NCBI GenBank assembly: GCA_002813895.1
Contig: CP024912.1
Span: forward strand, 1,550,001 to 1,614,000
DNA length: 64,000 bases
Direction: 5' to 3'
Source of the DNA: Cyanobacterium sp. HL-69
GTDB taxonomy: Bacteria; Cyanobacteriota; Cyanobacteriia; Cyanobacteriales; Cyanobacteriaceae
A program made the translations under genes and the position numbers. The notes under the pieces were generated by a model, which was not told where the DNA came from, ran no database searches, and was given only the letters and a program-made list of their open reading frames with translations. Positions 35,440 through 44,077 of the stretch are shown here, piece after piece (the first letter of the stretch is position 1; the number at the start of each line of letters is the position of its first letter).

Positions 35440-36841
35440 ATTTTTCGCTGATGATTGTGGTGAGGTAACAATAATCGATTTTTCCTTGGGCATTACGGGG
35501 AATAGAGTCCATTTCATACCATACTTTCGGTATTTTATAATGGCTAATGTGCGATCGTAATTTATTTTTTATACTATCAATTATATTTTCAGACATAGGA
35601 ACATATAAAGCACAAATAACTTGTCCCCAATAACTATCTTTTTTACCCAAAATAACTATATCTTTTACTAAACCTGTTTCCCTAATTAATTCCTCTATTT
35701 CTGATGGATAAATATTCTCACCGCCCGAAATAATTTTACGGCTATTTCTACCCACAATATGTAAATAATTTTCTTGATCTAAATAACCTAAATCATCGGT
35801 TTCAAAGTAACTATAATCTTGAGAATGAGGATAATATCCTTTAAATAAAGATGTACTTTTTATGGTAATTTTACCAGTTTGTTCTTCTTTCTTTTCTATA
35901 TTAATTTCAGCGTGGGGCAAAACTTTTCCACTACTTTTTTTACCATTTAAAAAATTATCTGGAGACAAAATTGTCACCCCAGAAGCTGTTTCAGTCATAC
36001 CATAGGTTAAAGCTAGATTGATTTGATAATTGTGGCAAAGATTTTGTAAATCTTGAGGAGTACTATTTCCGCCTACTAAAACTGTTTTAAATGGTATCAA
36101 CCAATTAGGATTATTTTCTAAAAAAAACTTTAATTGAGTGGGTACAAGGGAAATAAAAAAATCTTGATAATTATTTAATGGAACTTCTTTTTTGAGTAAT
36201 GAATAATCATAAATTTCTAATGTTCCTTTTGTCATAAAAGTTCTAATAATTTGCATTAAACCACTAACATGATAGAGAGGAAGACAACAAAAAGAATTAA
36301 TTTTTTCCTCTTGCCAAAATTCATAAAATCCCATGGCAGAATTAGTTAACGTTAACCATGTATGAATTGCAAATTTAACTTTGCCAGATGTTCCCCCTGT
36401 GGGAATCATAATTCTTTCTGAAGGGTAGCAATGATTTTCTATATCTTCATTAGTGGTCAAAATATTTCCGTCTTTAACTCTTTTTAATAAAAGTAAAAAT
36501 TGTTTATGATTATTATGATTATCTGAGTCTGTAAAAACCAAATTAGGTTTTACTATTTGATATACTTGCTCTAGTTCTCTTTTTTGCCAGTGAGGATTTA
36601 GCAAAAAAATAGATGATTTAGTTAAAATTGAAGCGAAAAAGACACTAATAAATTTGTTAGGATTATTAGTTGATAAAAATATTACATTATTTGTAGTTTG
36701 ATTAATCTGTTTAATATAATAGTTTATATCATTTATAACAGAAATATTATTATTGTTATGGTAGCAGTTATTATTAAAATATTTAAGTAGTATTAAAAAG
36801 TTTTTTTTATCCACAAAAAAGTACCAAATTAAAGATAACAA
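35432..36841 (-). CDS. menE: 2-succinylbenzoate-CoA ligase
   Basis: A 469-residue AMP-binding enzyme of the phylloquinone/menaquinone pathway, which makes vitamin K for photosystem I in cyanobacteria. The ATP motif is MIPTGGTSGKVKFAIHTW, then TYGMTETASGVTIL, the hinge FETDDLGYLDQENYLHIVGR and the terminal lysine region IPRNAQGKIDYCYL. Length fits MenE. The start is uncertain: no ATG is nearby, so TTG at 36841 or GTG at 36814 is used. The sequence is strongly AT-rich. A DHNA-CoA-type thioesterase of the same pathway lies at 60376. Confidence 0.88.
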   Translation of the reverse strand: MLSLIWYFFVDKKNFLILLKYFNNNCYHNNNNISVINDINYYIKQINQTTNNVIFLSTNNPNKFISVFFASILTKSSIFLLNPHWQKRELEQVYQIVKPNLVFTDSDNHNNHKQFLLLLKRVKDGNILTTNEDIENHCYPSERIMIPTGGTSGKVKFAIHTWLTLTNSAMGFYEFWQEEKINSFCCLPLYHVSGLMQIIRTFMTKGTLEIYDYSLLKKEVPLNNYQDFFISLVPTQLKFFLENNPNWLIPFKTVLVGGNSTPQDLQNLCHNYQINLALTYGMTETASGVTILSPDNFLNGKKSSGKVLPHAEINIEKKEEQTGKITIKSTSLFKGYYPHSQDYSYFETDDLGYLDQENYLHIVGRNSRKIISGGENIYPSEIEELIRETGLVKDIVILGKKDSYWGQVICALYVPMSENIIDSIKNKLRSHISHYKIPKVWYEMDSIPRNAQGKIDYCYLTTIISEKSN

Positions 36842-37179
36842 ATGAAGTTATCAAGTCAATATATAGCCCCCATTTTGCAGGGGTGATTCAAAGTAGGGGT
36901 AAGATTTATTTAATCTAAAATACTCACTGTAGAAAAGGCTTAAACCTTTTGGCTAGATCGATTTAATTACACCTACCTACTTAGGTAAATTCTGTAAATT
37001 AATTTACCTCTATTTTTACAAAAACATCACAGTCATTAAGTATAATTAGTTGGCTGATGAATAATAAAATGGCTCAATAACTCGTTATTTATGCCTTTGA
37101 GTTAAATTAAATTTTAAGTAAGAATGAATCACTCCTGCTATAAAAAAGGGGGATATTTGAGGATTAAAACTCAGACTAT
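36842..37179. other. AT-rich intergenic region
   Basis: The 338 bp between menE and def hold no coding sequence. The only recognisable element is the second palindromic repeat (36933-36993). No promoter can be fixed with confidence. Confidence 0.6.
36933..36993. repeat. Dispersed palindromic repeat, copy 2
   Basis: Stem AAAAGG with CCTTTT around CTTAAA, then GATCGATTTAATTA and CCTACCTACTTAGG. Against copy 1 at 5380 the stem bases have changed on both sides so that pairing is kept, and the tail is nearly the same. Confidence 0.72.
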
Positions 37180-37746
37180 TTAGGAAATAGCAATGGATTG
37201 CACAGCGTTTATATCTAAACCCTGTTTAGTTAATTCTTGGGTAAGAATAAGGCTATTTTTAATCCTATCAACAAACAAAACTCCTGTAAGATGATCCATT
37301 TCATGTTGTATTACTCTTGCCATCCATCCTGAAGCCTTAATTCTCTGTTTTTTCCCGCTCAAATTTTTAAATTCTACTTCGATTTTTGAGGGGCGAGTAA
37401 CATCGAGGAAGACGTTAGGGATACTTAAACAACCTTCTTCCAAAATACATACATCTTTGCTATATTTTCTGATAACAGGATTAATCATCACTAAAGGAGG
37501 ATTGTTTTCGTTATCAGGTTGAAGATCAACTACAATCATTTGTTTATTGACTCCCACTTGGGGGGCTGCTAAACCGATACCATTTTCGGCATACATGGTT
37601 TGAAGCATTTTTGTCGCCAACTCTTTAACGGATTCGTCAATTTTGGCAATGCGTTTGGCATTTTGTCTGAGGACTTTATCTCCTAGTATATGTAACTTTA
37701 ACGGTGCATTTACCTTTTCTTTTTCAACAATTAATGTATTGGTCAT
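37180..37746 (-). CDS. def: Peptide deformylase
   Basis: A 188-residue iron/zinc hydrolase that removes the N-formyl group from new proteins. All three motifs are intact: GIGLAAPQVG, EEGCLSIP with the metal Cys, and IQHEMDHLTG with the two metal His and catalytic Glu. Length is typical. It stands alone between two AT-rich gaps. Confidence 0.96.
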   Translation of the reverse strand: MTNTLIVEKEKVNAPLKLHILGDKVLRQNAKRIAKIDESVKELATKMLQTMYAENGIGLAAPQVGVNKQMIVVDLQPDNENNPPLVMINPVIRKYSKDVCILEEGCLSIPNVFLDVTRPSKIEVEFKNLSGKKQRIKASGWMARVIQHEMDHLTGVLFVDRIKNSLILTQELTKQGLDINAVQSIAIS

Positions 37747-37803
37747 ATTTTACTCTTTAGTAAGTTAACAAATCTCTTTTCTTTGATCATAAAACATTGT
37801 TGT

Positions 37804-37929
37804 ATGTCTATTGGGGCGATAGTAGAAATTAGTTACTATATTGGTTTAACCATAATTTTAGTTAATTTTGTCAAGGCGATCGCCCTTAGTCATCAACAAA
37901 AAGAGTTGCTTTCGAGATATTATGCTTGA
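37804..37929 (+). CDS. Possible small membrane protein (41 aa)
   Basis: A 41-codon frame, MSIGAIVEISYYIGLTIILV at the start, then NFVKAIALSHQQKELLSRYYA. The first 25 residues could form one membrane span, and the rest is a charged tail. It lies in the 196-bp gap between def and tab2 and carries a HIP1 octamer. No Shine-Dalgarno sequence and no recognised family support it, so it may be accidental. Confidence 0.35.
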   Translation: MSIGAIVEISYYIGLTIILVNFVKAIALSHQQKELLSRYYA

Positions 37930-37942
37930 TCATTAACCGCTA

Positions 37943-38809
37943 CTATTCTTCCTTTAATAACCAAAAACCTTCAAAAGACTCGGACTCAGGGGAAGATTGG
38001 ATGGCGAGAAAATGTACACCGTTGGCTTGTTGTTTGGCACTTTCAAATCCTTCCCCTTCAGCAAGGGTTTTTTCGTCGGTAAGATTGGCTAGAATCCAAC
38101 TATCGCTTACTCCTGTTTCTAGGCAAATACGGGGAAATTGACCTGTTTCTAATCTCAGATAGCCTAATTCTAATCCAGACATCCACGCACCGAGGGGTAA
38201 GGCTCTTTTTGAAAAAATTATGAGTCCAGGGATTTTAGTATTTTTCTTGATGTTGGCAAGGGAGAGGGGAAATGCTTCCCCAAATGCGATCGCCCATTCC
38301 CTCATATCCTGAAAATCATCACTATTGAGGGAGACTAAAGCCCATTTATCATTGCGATCGCCCTTAACCGCATCAGGTAAACTAATGGCATTACCTTGGG
38401 GATATTGTACCGAAGCGGAAACTTTAGGGGCTTGATAACCGTCTTGATAAGGGTAAAAATCAACATCTCTTTCTGCTAACCAACGATTGAGGGCATAGGT
38501 ATGGCGGGAAGCAAATACAGAAATATTAGCATCATCACAGGCTTTGATGATCATATTATTCATCTGACGGCGGAAAAATCTAATTTTACTGGGAGTTTCC
38601 CCCGCTTTTTCGATGGCAGAGGCGATCGCACTTCCCAAAGTGATAGAATTAACCTCACTATTCGAACAAAACTGGGAATAACGAAATATCGAATTATAAT
38701 CACTATCAATGTCCGTTGGACTTTCGCAAATCAAAATTTCCCAAAGTTTTTTATTATTCTCATCAAAAATTGGACGTGAATAGAAATCTAACTCCCAAAT
38801 TTTTCCCAT
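37943..38809 (-). CDS. Tab2/Atab2 family RNA-binding protein (DUF1092)
   Basis: A 288-residue protein of the Tab2 family; in algae and plants it is needed for translation of photosystem I or II mRNAs. Signatures are GKIWELDFYSRPIFDENNKK at the start, the FFRRQMNNMIIKACDDANI helix, RHTYALNRWLAERD, and the C-terminal WLLKE. In cyanobacteria the family is widespread and probably supports photosystem synthesis, which is an inference here. It reads convergent with the small open frame at 37804. Confidence 0.88.
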   Translation of the reverse strand: MGKIWELDFYSRPIFDENNKKLWEILICESPTDIDSDYNSIFRYSQFCSNSEVNSITLGSAIASAIEKAGETPSKIRFFRRQMNNMIIKACDDANISVFASRHTYALNRWLAERDVDFYPYQDGYQAPKVSASVQYPQGNAISLPDAVKGDRNDKWALVSLNSDDFQDMREWAIAFGEAFPLSLANIKKNTKIPGLIIFSKRALPLGAWMSGLELGYLRLETGQFPRICLETGVSDSWILANLTDEKTLAEGEGFESAKQQANGVHFLAIQSSPESESFEGFWLLKEE

Positions 38810-39208
38810 GTTAAAGAATGTTGAATCTTAATATAAAATGAACAATATTATCAACCTTGTATCATATCATCCCCACTCCATCGCCATTATTTAACTCTCT
38901 AACTTTTTATCAACTGGTAAAACAAGCATTGCTCACCATCTTCGGTTAAAAAGTTAAAAATTGTTGAGAAATACGGCAGTCTATGGAAGTCACCATGGAC
39001 AATGAGAAGAACTCATATTAAGATACATTACCCGAAAAACTAATGACACATTTCTGAGGAAGAGGTGCTATTTATAATGATCTAACTTATAATTACCCCT
39101 AGAAAACTCCAAACTGTCATAGATTGTATATTTATTCAACAAATTAATTTAATCTCGACAATATAACTGGAATATATAAAATTAATTGCTCACAACTATC
39201 AGTAAATC
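38810..39208. other. Upstream region of the type I secretion genes
   Basis: These 399 bp lie between the divergent tab2 and the exporter gene. No reading frame of more than a few codons is present. A TATAAT-like hexamer occurs at 39073-39078 within ATTTATAATGATC, but no convincing -35 box is seen, so the promoter is not assigned. Confidence 0.4.
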
Positions 39209-42200
39209 ATGGTATATACTCTAGGTTCAGTAGAAGAATTTATCGCTACTGTGGCACCCTTTGATCGCCTATCCACCACCGAGATAAAACAACTAGCCCA
39301 AGAATTTAATCCCCTCAAATATGAAATGGGGCAAATCATGCTAGTCAAAGACAAGATTCCCCCCTACATTTCTATCATATATGAAGGACAAGCTCGTTAC
39401 ATTGGTTATGATCCTCGTACCAGTTTACCCCTGAGTTTAAAACTCGTTAGTCATGGTAATGTCATCGGTTGGCAAAGTTTACTAAGGGGATTTGCCTGTG
39501 AAACGGCGATCGCCTCTACCCCCGTAGTAGCCCTTACCCTATCTCGGGAAAAATTTTTAAATCTCCTTGAGCAAAAACAAAATATCAAGGAATACTACCA
39601 AAATACCCCTGGATTAATAGAAATTTTTGACAGCCTCGGCTACCAACTAAGCCACCGTGCCACAGGGGAAGGAAACCTCAAAATGTTGAGCCAAGAGGCC
39701 CTCAAAACATCCCAAGTAACCCATCTAAACAAAGGGAAAATTACCAAAATTCCCCCCGCACCCCAAGGACATATTTGGTGCTTTAGTGGCGGTAAAATCA
39801 AAGATTTGACCATTGGGGCAAATATCAATCAACAGGAAACCATCGAAGCAGAGACAGAAATTCGCCTTTTATCCCTCGATTTGATGCTAATTGAATCAGC
39901 CCATAGTAACAGCACTCCCACTCCCCCTCCTGTTGACAAAAAAGATGATCCTTGGCAGGAACATCAACAACCTCCATCCCCAGAAGAAATCCCCACTGTT
40001 ACGCCCAAAGTTTTGATGGATGGAGACGGAATACCCCAAGCCGACAATAGCGTTTTACAAGAACAACCCCAAAACCTTTTCCAAGAGCCAAAACAATCCC
40101 TAAAAAGTTATCCATACTTTTCCGGCAGAAGTGAAACTGACATTGGCATTGCTTGTTTTAGGATGCTGTGTAAACACTTCAATATTCCCTATAAAGGAGA
40201 TATTCTCACTCGAGTTATCAAACAACAAGTTGAAAATAGTGGACGGTTATCCCTCGAAGTTTGCGGGGCGATCGGAGAACTTTTAGGGTTAAATAGTCAA
40301 TTAGTAGAAGTACCAGCAGGAGCATTTGCAAGACTAGAAGCCCCCATCGTTGTCAAACTAGAAGATTCCCTCGTGGTGATTTACTCCACCAGTGATAAAA
40401 CTATCATCGTGGCAGATCCTACCCTCGGTAGAATCAAGGAAATGAAAACCATCAATTTCTTAGAAAGATGGGGACAAAAAGGCAAAGCTCTACTACTGAA
40501 GAAAAATAAAGAAACTGCCCAACAAAAATTTGGCTTAAGTTGGTTTGTACCATCTCTGATTAAATTTAAGTGGATGTTGGTAGAAGTATTTGTCGCCTCC
40601 TTCTTCGTCCAACTTTTCGCCCTAGCCAATCCCTTGATGATTCAAGTAATCATCGATAAAGTAATCGTGCAAAATAGCCCCGATACCCTGCAAGTATTGG
40701 GTATTTTCCTCGTTGTCTTAGCTGTTTTTGAAGCCATCCTCAGCACCCTGCGGACTTATTCCTTTGTGGACACCACCAACCGCATTGACATGGCACTAGG
40801 TTCGGAAATCATTGACCACCTATTAAGGTTACCTCTGAGGTACTTTGAAAAGCGTCCTGTGGGCGAAATTTCCACCCGTATTAACGAGTTAGAGAATATT
40901 AGGTCATTTTTAACGGGAACTGCCCTAACAGTGGTACTAGATGCGATTTTCTCCGTTATTTACATTGTGGTGATGCTGATTTATAGTCCCATGCTCACCC
41001 TTGTATCCATGGCGATTATCCCTATATTTATCGTTCTTACCATTGTCTTTTCTCCTCTCATTCGTCGTCAGCTGAGAGAAAAAGCTGAGCGTAACGCTGA
41101 AACTCAATCTCACCTTGTGGAAGTCATGTCAGGTATTCAAACCGTCAAGGCTCAAAACATCGAGTTGAGATCCCGTTGGGAATGGCAAGAACGTTACGCC
41201 AGTTATGTAGGCACAGGGTTTAGGACGGTAATTACTCAAACCCTCGCAGGTTCTGCCAGTAATTTTCTTAATCAACTCTCTCAGTTATTAGTGTTGTGGG
41301 TGGGGGCTTATTTAGTATTACAAGGGGAGTTAACCCTAGGACAACTAATTGCTTTCCGTATTATCGCGGGTTATGTAACTTCTCCTATTCTTAGACTGGC
41401 TCAGTTATGGCAAAACTTCCAGCAAACTGCTCTATCCTTGGAGCGTTTGGCGGATATTGTGGATCATCCCCAAGAAGGTGAAGAAGATCGGGATAACATT
41501 CCCATGCCTGGCATTGAGGGTAATTTGAAATATGAAAATGTATGTTTTCGCTTCAAGCCTAATACTCCTTTACAGCTTAATAATGTCAGTATTGAAATTC
41601 CTGCGGGTACTTTTGTTGGTATTGTCGGGGAAAGTGGTGCGGGTAAGAGTACCCTAACTAAGTTGGTGGCAAGGCTTTATGAGCCTGAATCTGGACGAAT
41701 TATGATCGATGGTTATGATGTTAACCGAGTGGAGTTGTATTCCCTACGGCGTCAAATTGGGGTTGTTCCTCAAGAGAGTCTCTTATTTGAAGGAACAGTT
41801 ATGGATAATATTGCCCTCACTAATCCTGATGCTACTACCGAGGAAATCATTGAGGCGGCTAAGGTCGCCGTAGCCCATGAGTTCATCATGAATCTTCCTA
41901 ACGGTTATAATACAAAGGTTGGGGAAAGAGGTGCTTCTTTGTCTGGGGGTCAAAGGCAGAGAATTGCGATCGCCCGTTCTGTCCTCCAAAATCCTCGGAT
42001 GTTAATATTAGACGAAGCCACCAGCGCCCTTGACTACAATACAGAAGCTCAAGTCTGTCAAAATTTAATTACCGCTTTTGGCGATCGCACCGTTTTATTT
42101 ATTACCCACCGCTTAGGAACCATTAAAGGTGCTGATACCATCGTAGTAATGGACAAAGGAACCATCGTAGAAGTAGGTACCCACGCAGAATTGATGGAAC

Positions 42201-42253
42201 TACACGCCCGTTACTACTACCTCTATCAACAACAACTTAAAACCGAAGTATAA
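39209..42253 (+). CDS. Type I secretion ABC exporter with cNMP-binding-like and C39-like domains
   Basis: A 1014-residue HlyB-type exporter. Residues 1-150 resemble a cyclic-nucleotide-binding domain (STTEIKQLAQEFNPLKYEMG, then SLKLVSHGNVIGWQSLLRG). A proline-rich linker follows (about 230-300), then a C39-like peptidase fold (about 310-435) in which the expected catalytic Cys site reads TDIGIACFRML, with Ile where Cys is normal, so it should bind rather than cut substrate. The membrane core spans about 450-740. The ATPase has GESGAGKST, LSGGQRQRIAIARS and MLILDEATSALD. It forms an operon with the broken hlyD. Likely cargo is an RTX-type or large protein. Confidence 0.9.
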   Translation: MVYTLGSVEEFIATVAPFDRLSTTEIKQLAQEFNPLKYEMGQIMLVKDKIPPYISIIYEGQARYIGYDPRTSLPLSLKLVSHGNVIGWQSLLRGFACETAIASTPVVALTLSREKFLNLLEQKQNIKEYYQNTPGLIEIFDSLGYQLSHRATGEGNLKMLSQEALKTSQVTHLNKGKITKIPPAPQGHIWCFSGGKIKDLTIGANINQQETIEAETEIRLLSLDLMLIESAHSNSTPTPPPVDKKDDPWQEHQQPPSPEEIPTVTPKVLMDGDGIPQADNSVLQEQPQNLFQEPKQSLKSYPYFSGRSETDIGIACFRMLCKHFNIPYKGDILTRVIKQQVENSGRLSLEVCGAIGELLGLNSQLVEVPAGAFARLEAPIVVKLEDSLVVIYSTSDKTIIVADPTLGRIKEMKTINFLERWGQKGKALLLKKNKETAQQKFGLSWFVPSLIKFKWMLVEVFVASFFVQLFALANPLMIQVIIDKVIVQNSPDTLQVLGIFLVVLAVFEAILSTLRTYSFVDTTNRIDMALGSEIIDHLLRLPLRYFEKRPVGEISTRINELENIRSFLTGTALTVVLDAIFSVIYIVVMLIYSPMLTLVSMAIIPIFIVLTIVFSPLIRRQLREKAERNAETQSHLVEVMSGIQTVKAQNIELRSRWEWQERYASYVGTGFRTVITQTLAGSASNFLNQLSQLLVLWVGAYLVLQGELTLGQLIAFRIIAGYVTSPILRLAQLWQNFQQTALSLERLADIVDHPQEGEEDRDNIPMPGIEGNLKYENVCFRFKPNTPLQLNNVSIEIPAGTFVGIVGESGAGKSTLTKLVARLYEPESGRIMIDGYDVNRVELYSLRRQIGVVPQESLLFEGTVMDNIALTNPDATTEEIIEAAKVAVAHEFIMNLPNGYNTKVGERGASLSGGQRQRIAIARSVLQNPRMLILDEATSALDYNTEAQVCQNLITAFGDRTVLFITHRLGTIKGADTIVVMDKGTIVEVGTHAELMELHARYYYLYQQQLKTEV

Positions 42254-42323
42254 CCAATTCAATTATCAGCCCGACTTTTTCCCCAAAGGCTGATTTACCA
42301 ATCCACCTTACCTAAAAACAACC

Positions 42324-44043
42324 ATGCAATCCACAGATAATAGAAATTCTGGTCAAGAAAATCTCCTCAAACGAGATGGACAACCTGAAACCCCTCAAAC
42401 TCAAAAAGACAAAGTAAACCTAGACGCTTCTGGGTTTGAAAAAGGAGTCATCCTAAAACAATCCCCCGTCTGGTCTAGGGCTATGACTTGGACTATAATG
42501 GGTGTTACTGTATTTGCAGTATCATGGGCATATTTTGCCAGAATTGAGCAGGTAGTAGCCGCCAGAGGACAACTCAGACCAACCAATGCAGTACAAGAAA
42601 TTCAAGCCCCCATCAACGGGGTGGTTAGTACCGTCAATGTAGAAGATGGTCAAAGAATCGCCGCAGGGGATGCTCTCCTGATATTTGACTCAGAAGCATC
42701 AGAAGCCCAACTCGCATCTCTCTTAACTATCCGAGAATCCCTAGTCAAAGAAAACCGCTTTTATAGAGGCCTCACCAACTCCCGTTTTAGTACCGCCCTC
42801 GTGGAAAAAATATGTCATTGATTTGGAATTATCTCCCGAAATTCAGGCCCTCGCCCTTAACCGTGCTTCCATTGTGGAAGAAATACAGTTTTATGAATCC
42901 CAAATTGGCACCAGAAACGGTAATAACCTCAGCCCAGATCAAGCCTCCCGTCTGAGTGCCGCCAACAATGAACTGGATTCTCGCTCTCAGGTAGCACAAT
43001 TGAAAATTAGTCAACTAGAAAGACAAAGAAGTCAAAATAGTAGTCAACTATCCGATGCCCAAAGACAACTAATTAACGATCGCACCGTACTAGAACAAAT
43101 CAGGAATAGAAATAGAGATGCCATCGCCCGGGCCGAAGAAAGTCTCAAAATTGACGAAGATATTTTGGCTAACTTTGCCCCTCTATCAGAAGAAGGTGCC
43201 GTATCTAGGGTACAAACGGATCTACAAAGGCAAAAAGTTCAAGATCGCCAAGCTAGTATCATTCAACAAAGAAGTAACGGCAGAATAGAAGAAGAAAGAC
43301 AACAACAGCAAGTTCAATCGCGTCTAGCTCAAATTGAACAACTTCAAGAAGAGCAAACAAGGATTAATTTGGAAATTACCCAAGCCCAACAAGAATTGCG
43401 TAATACCATGGCGGTTAGTGAAAAAGATGTGCGCGATCGCATGGCAGGAAATAACCAAAGACTATCAGAAATTGATAGCCAACTCAACCGCATCATTATT
43501 GATAACGAAAAAAGAATCGCTGAATTAGACAGTCAAATTAGCTCAGCCCAACAAACTATCCGTTACCAAGAACTAAAAGCTCCCGTATCAGGAACGGTAT
43601 TTGACCTCCAAGCTAGTCCTGGGTTTGTTCCCCGTAGTGGTATCTCGGAACCTTTGTTAAAAATAGTACCCGATCCAGGTCCTGATAATCCCCTCATTGC
43701 CGAAGGATACATCACCAACGAAGACATCGGTTTTGTGCAAATCGGACAAGAAGTAGATGTGAGGATTGACACTTTTTCCTACAGTGAATTTGGGGATATA
43801 AAAGGTACCGTGGAATTTATCGGCTCTGATGCCCTTCCCCCCGATCAAATTTATAACTTTTATCGTTTCCCCGTCAAAGTAGAATTGGAGGCCCAAGATT
43901 TAGTAGTTCGTGGTAATCCTGTGGATTTACAACCAGGAATGTCTGTGAGCTTAAATATTAAAGTTAGAGAAAATAGAAGTGTTCTTAGCTTATTTACTGA
44001 ATTATTTACCAAAAAAGTCGATAGTCTCAGAGAAGTACGTTAA
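42324..44043 (+). pseudogene. HlyD-family membrane fusion protein, frameshifted
   Basis: The periplasmic adaptor for the exporter just upstream. The first frame (42324-42821) gives the N-terminal membrane span (SRAMTWTIMGVTVFAVSWAYF), the biotinyl-lipoyl half-motif (EIQAPINGVVSTVNVEDGQRI) and ends ALVEKICH and stop. The second frame continues KYVIDLELSPEIQALALNRA, the long coiled coil, the second lipoyl half (LKAPVSGTVFDLQ) and the beta barrel to 44043. Removing one A from the A6 run at 42805-42810 joins the two as ALVEKYVIDLELSPE, giving about 572 residues. So the gene is complete apart from one extra base: a recent mutation, a phase-variable tract or a sequencing error. Confidence 0.88.
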
Positions 44044-44077
44044 CATTTGCGAGGAGTTAGGTTCAAATAGTTGAAAT

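Noticed and set aside
39209-44043. Type I exporter as the transporter for the W-repeat protein
   Set aside because: It is 17 kb away, its C39 domain is inactive, and the W-repeat protein seems to have its own export signal.
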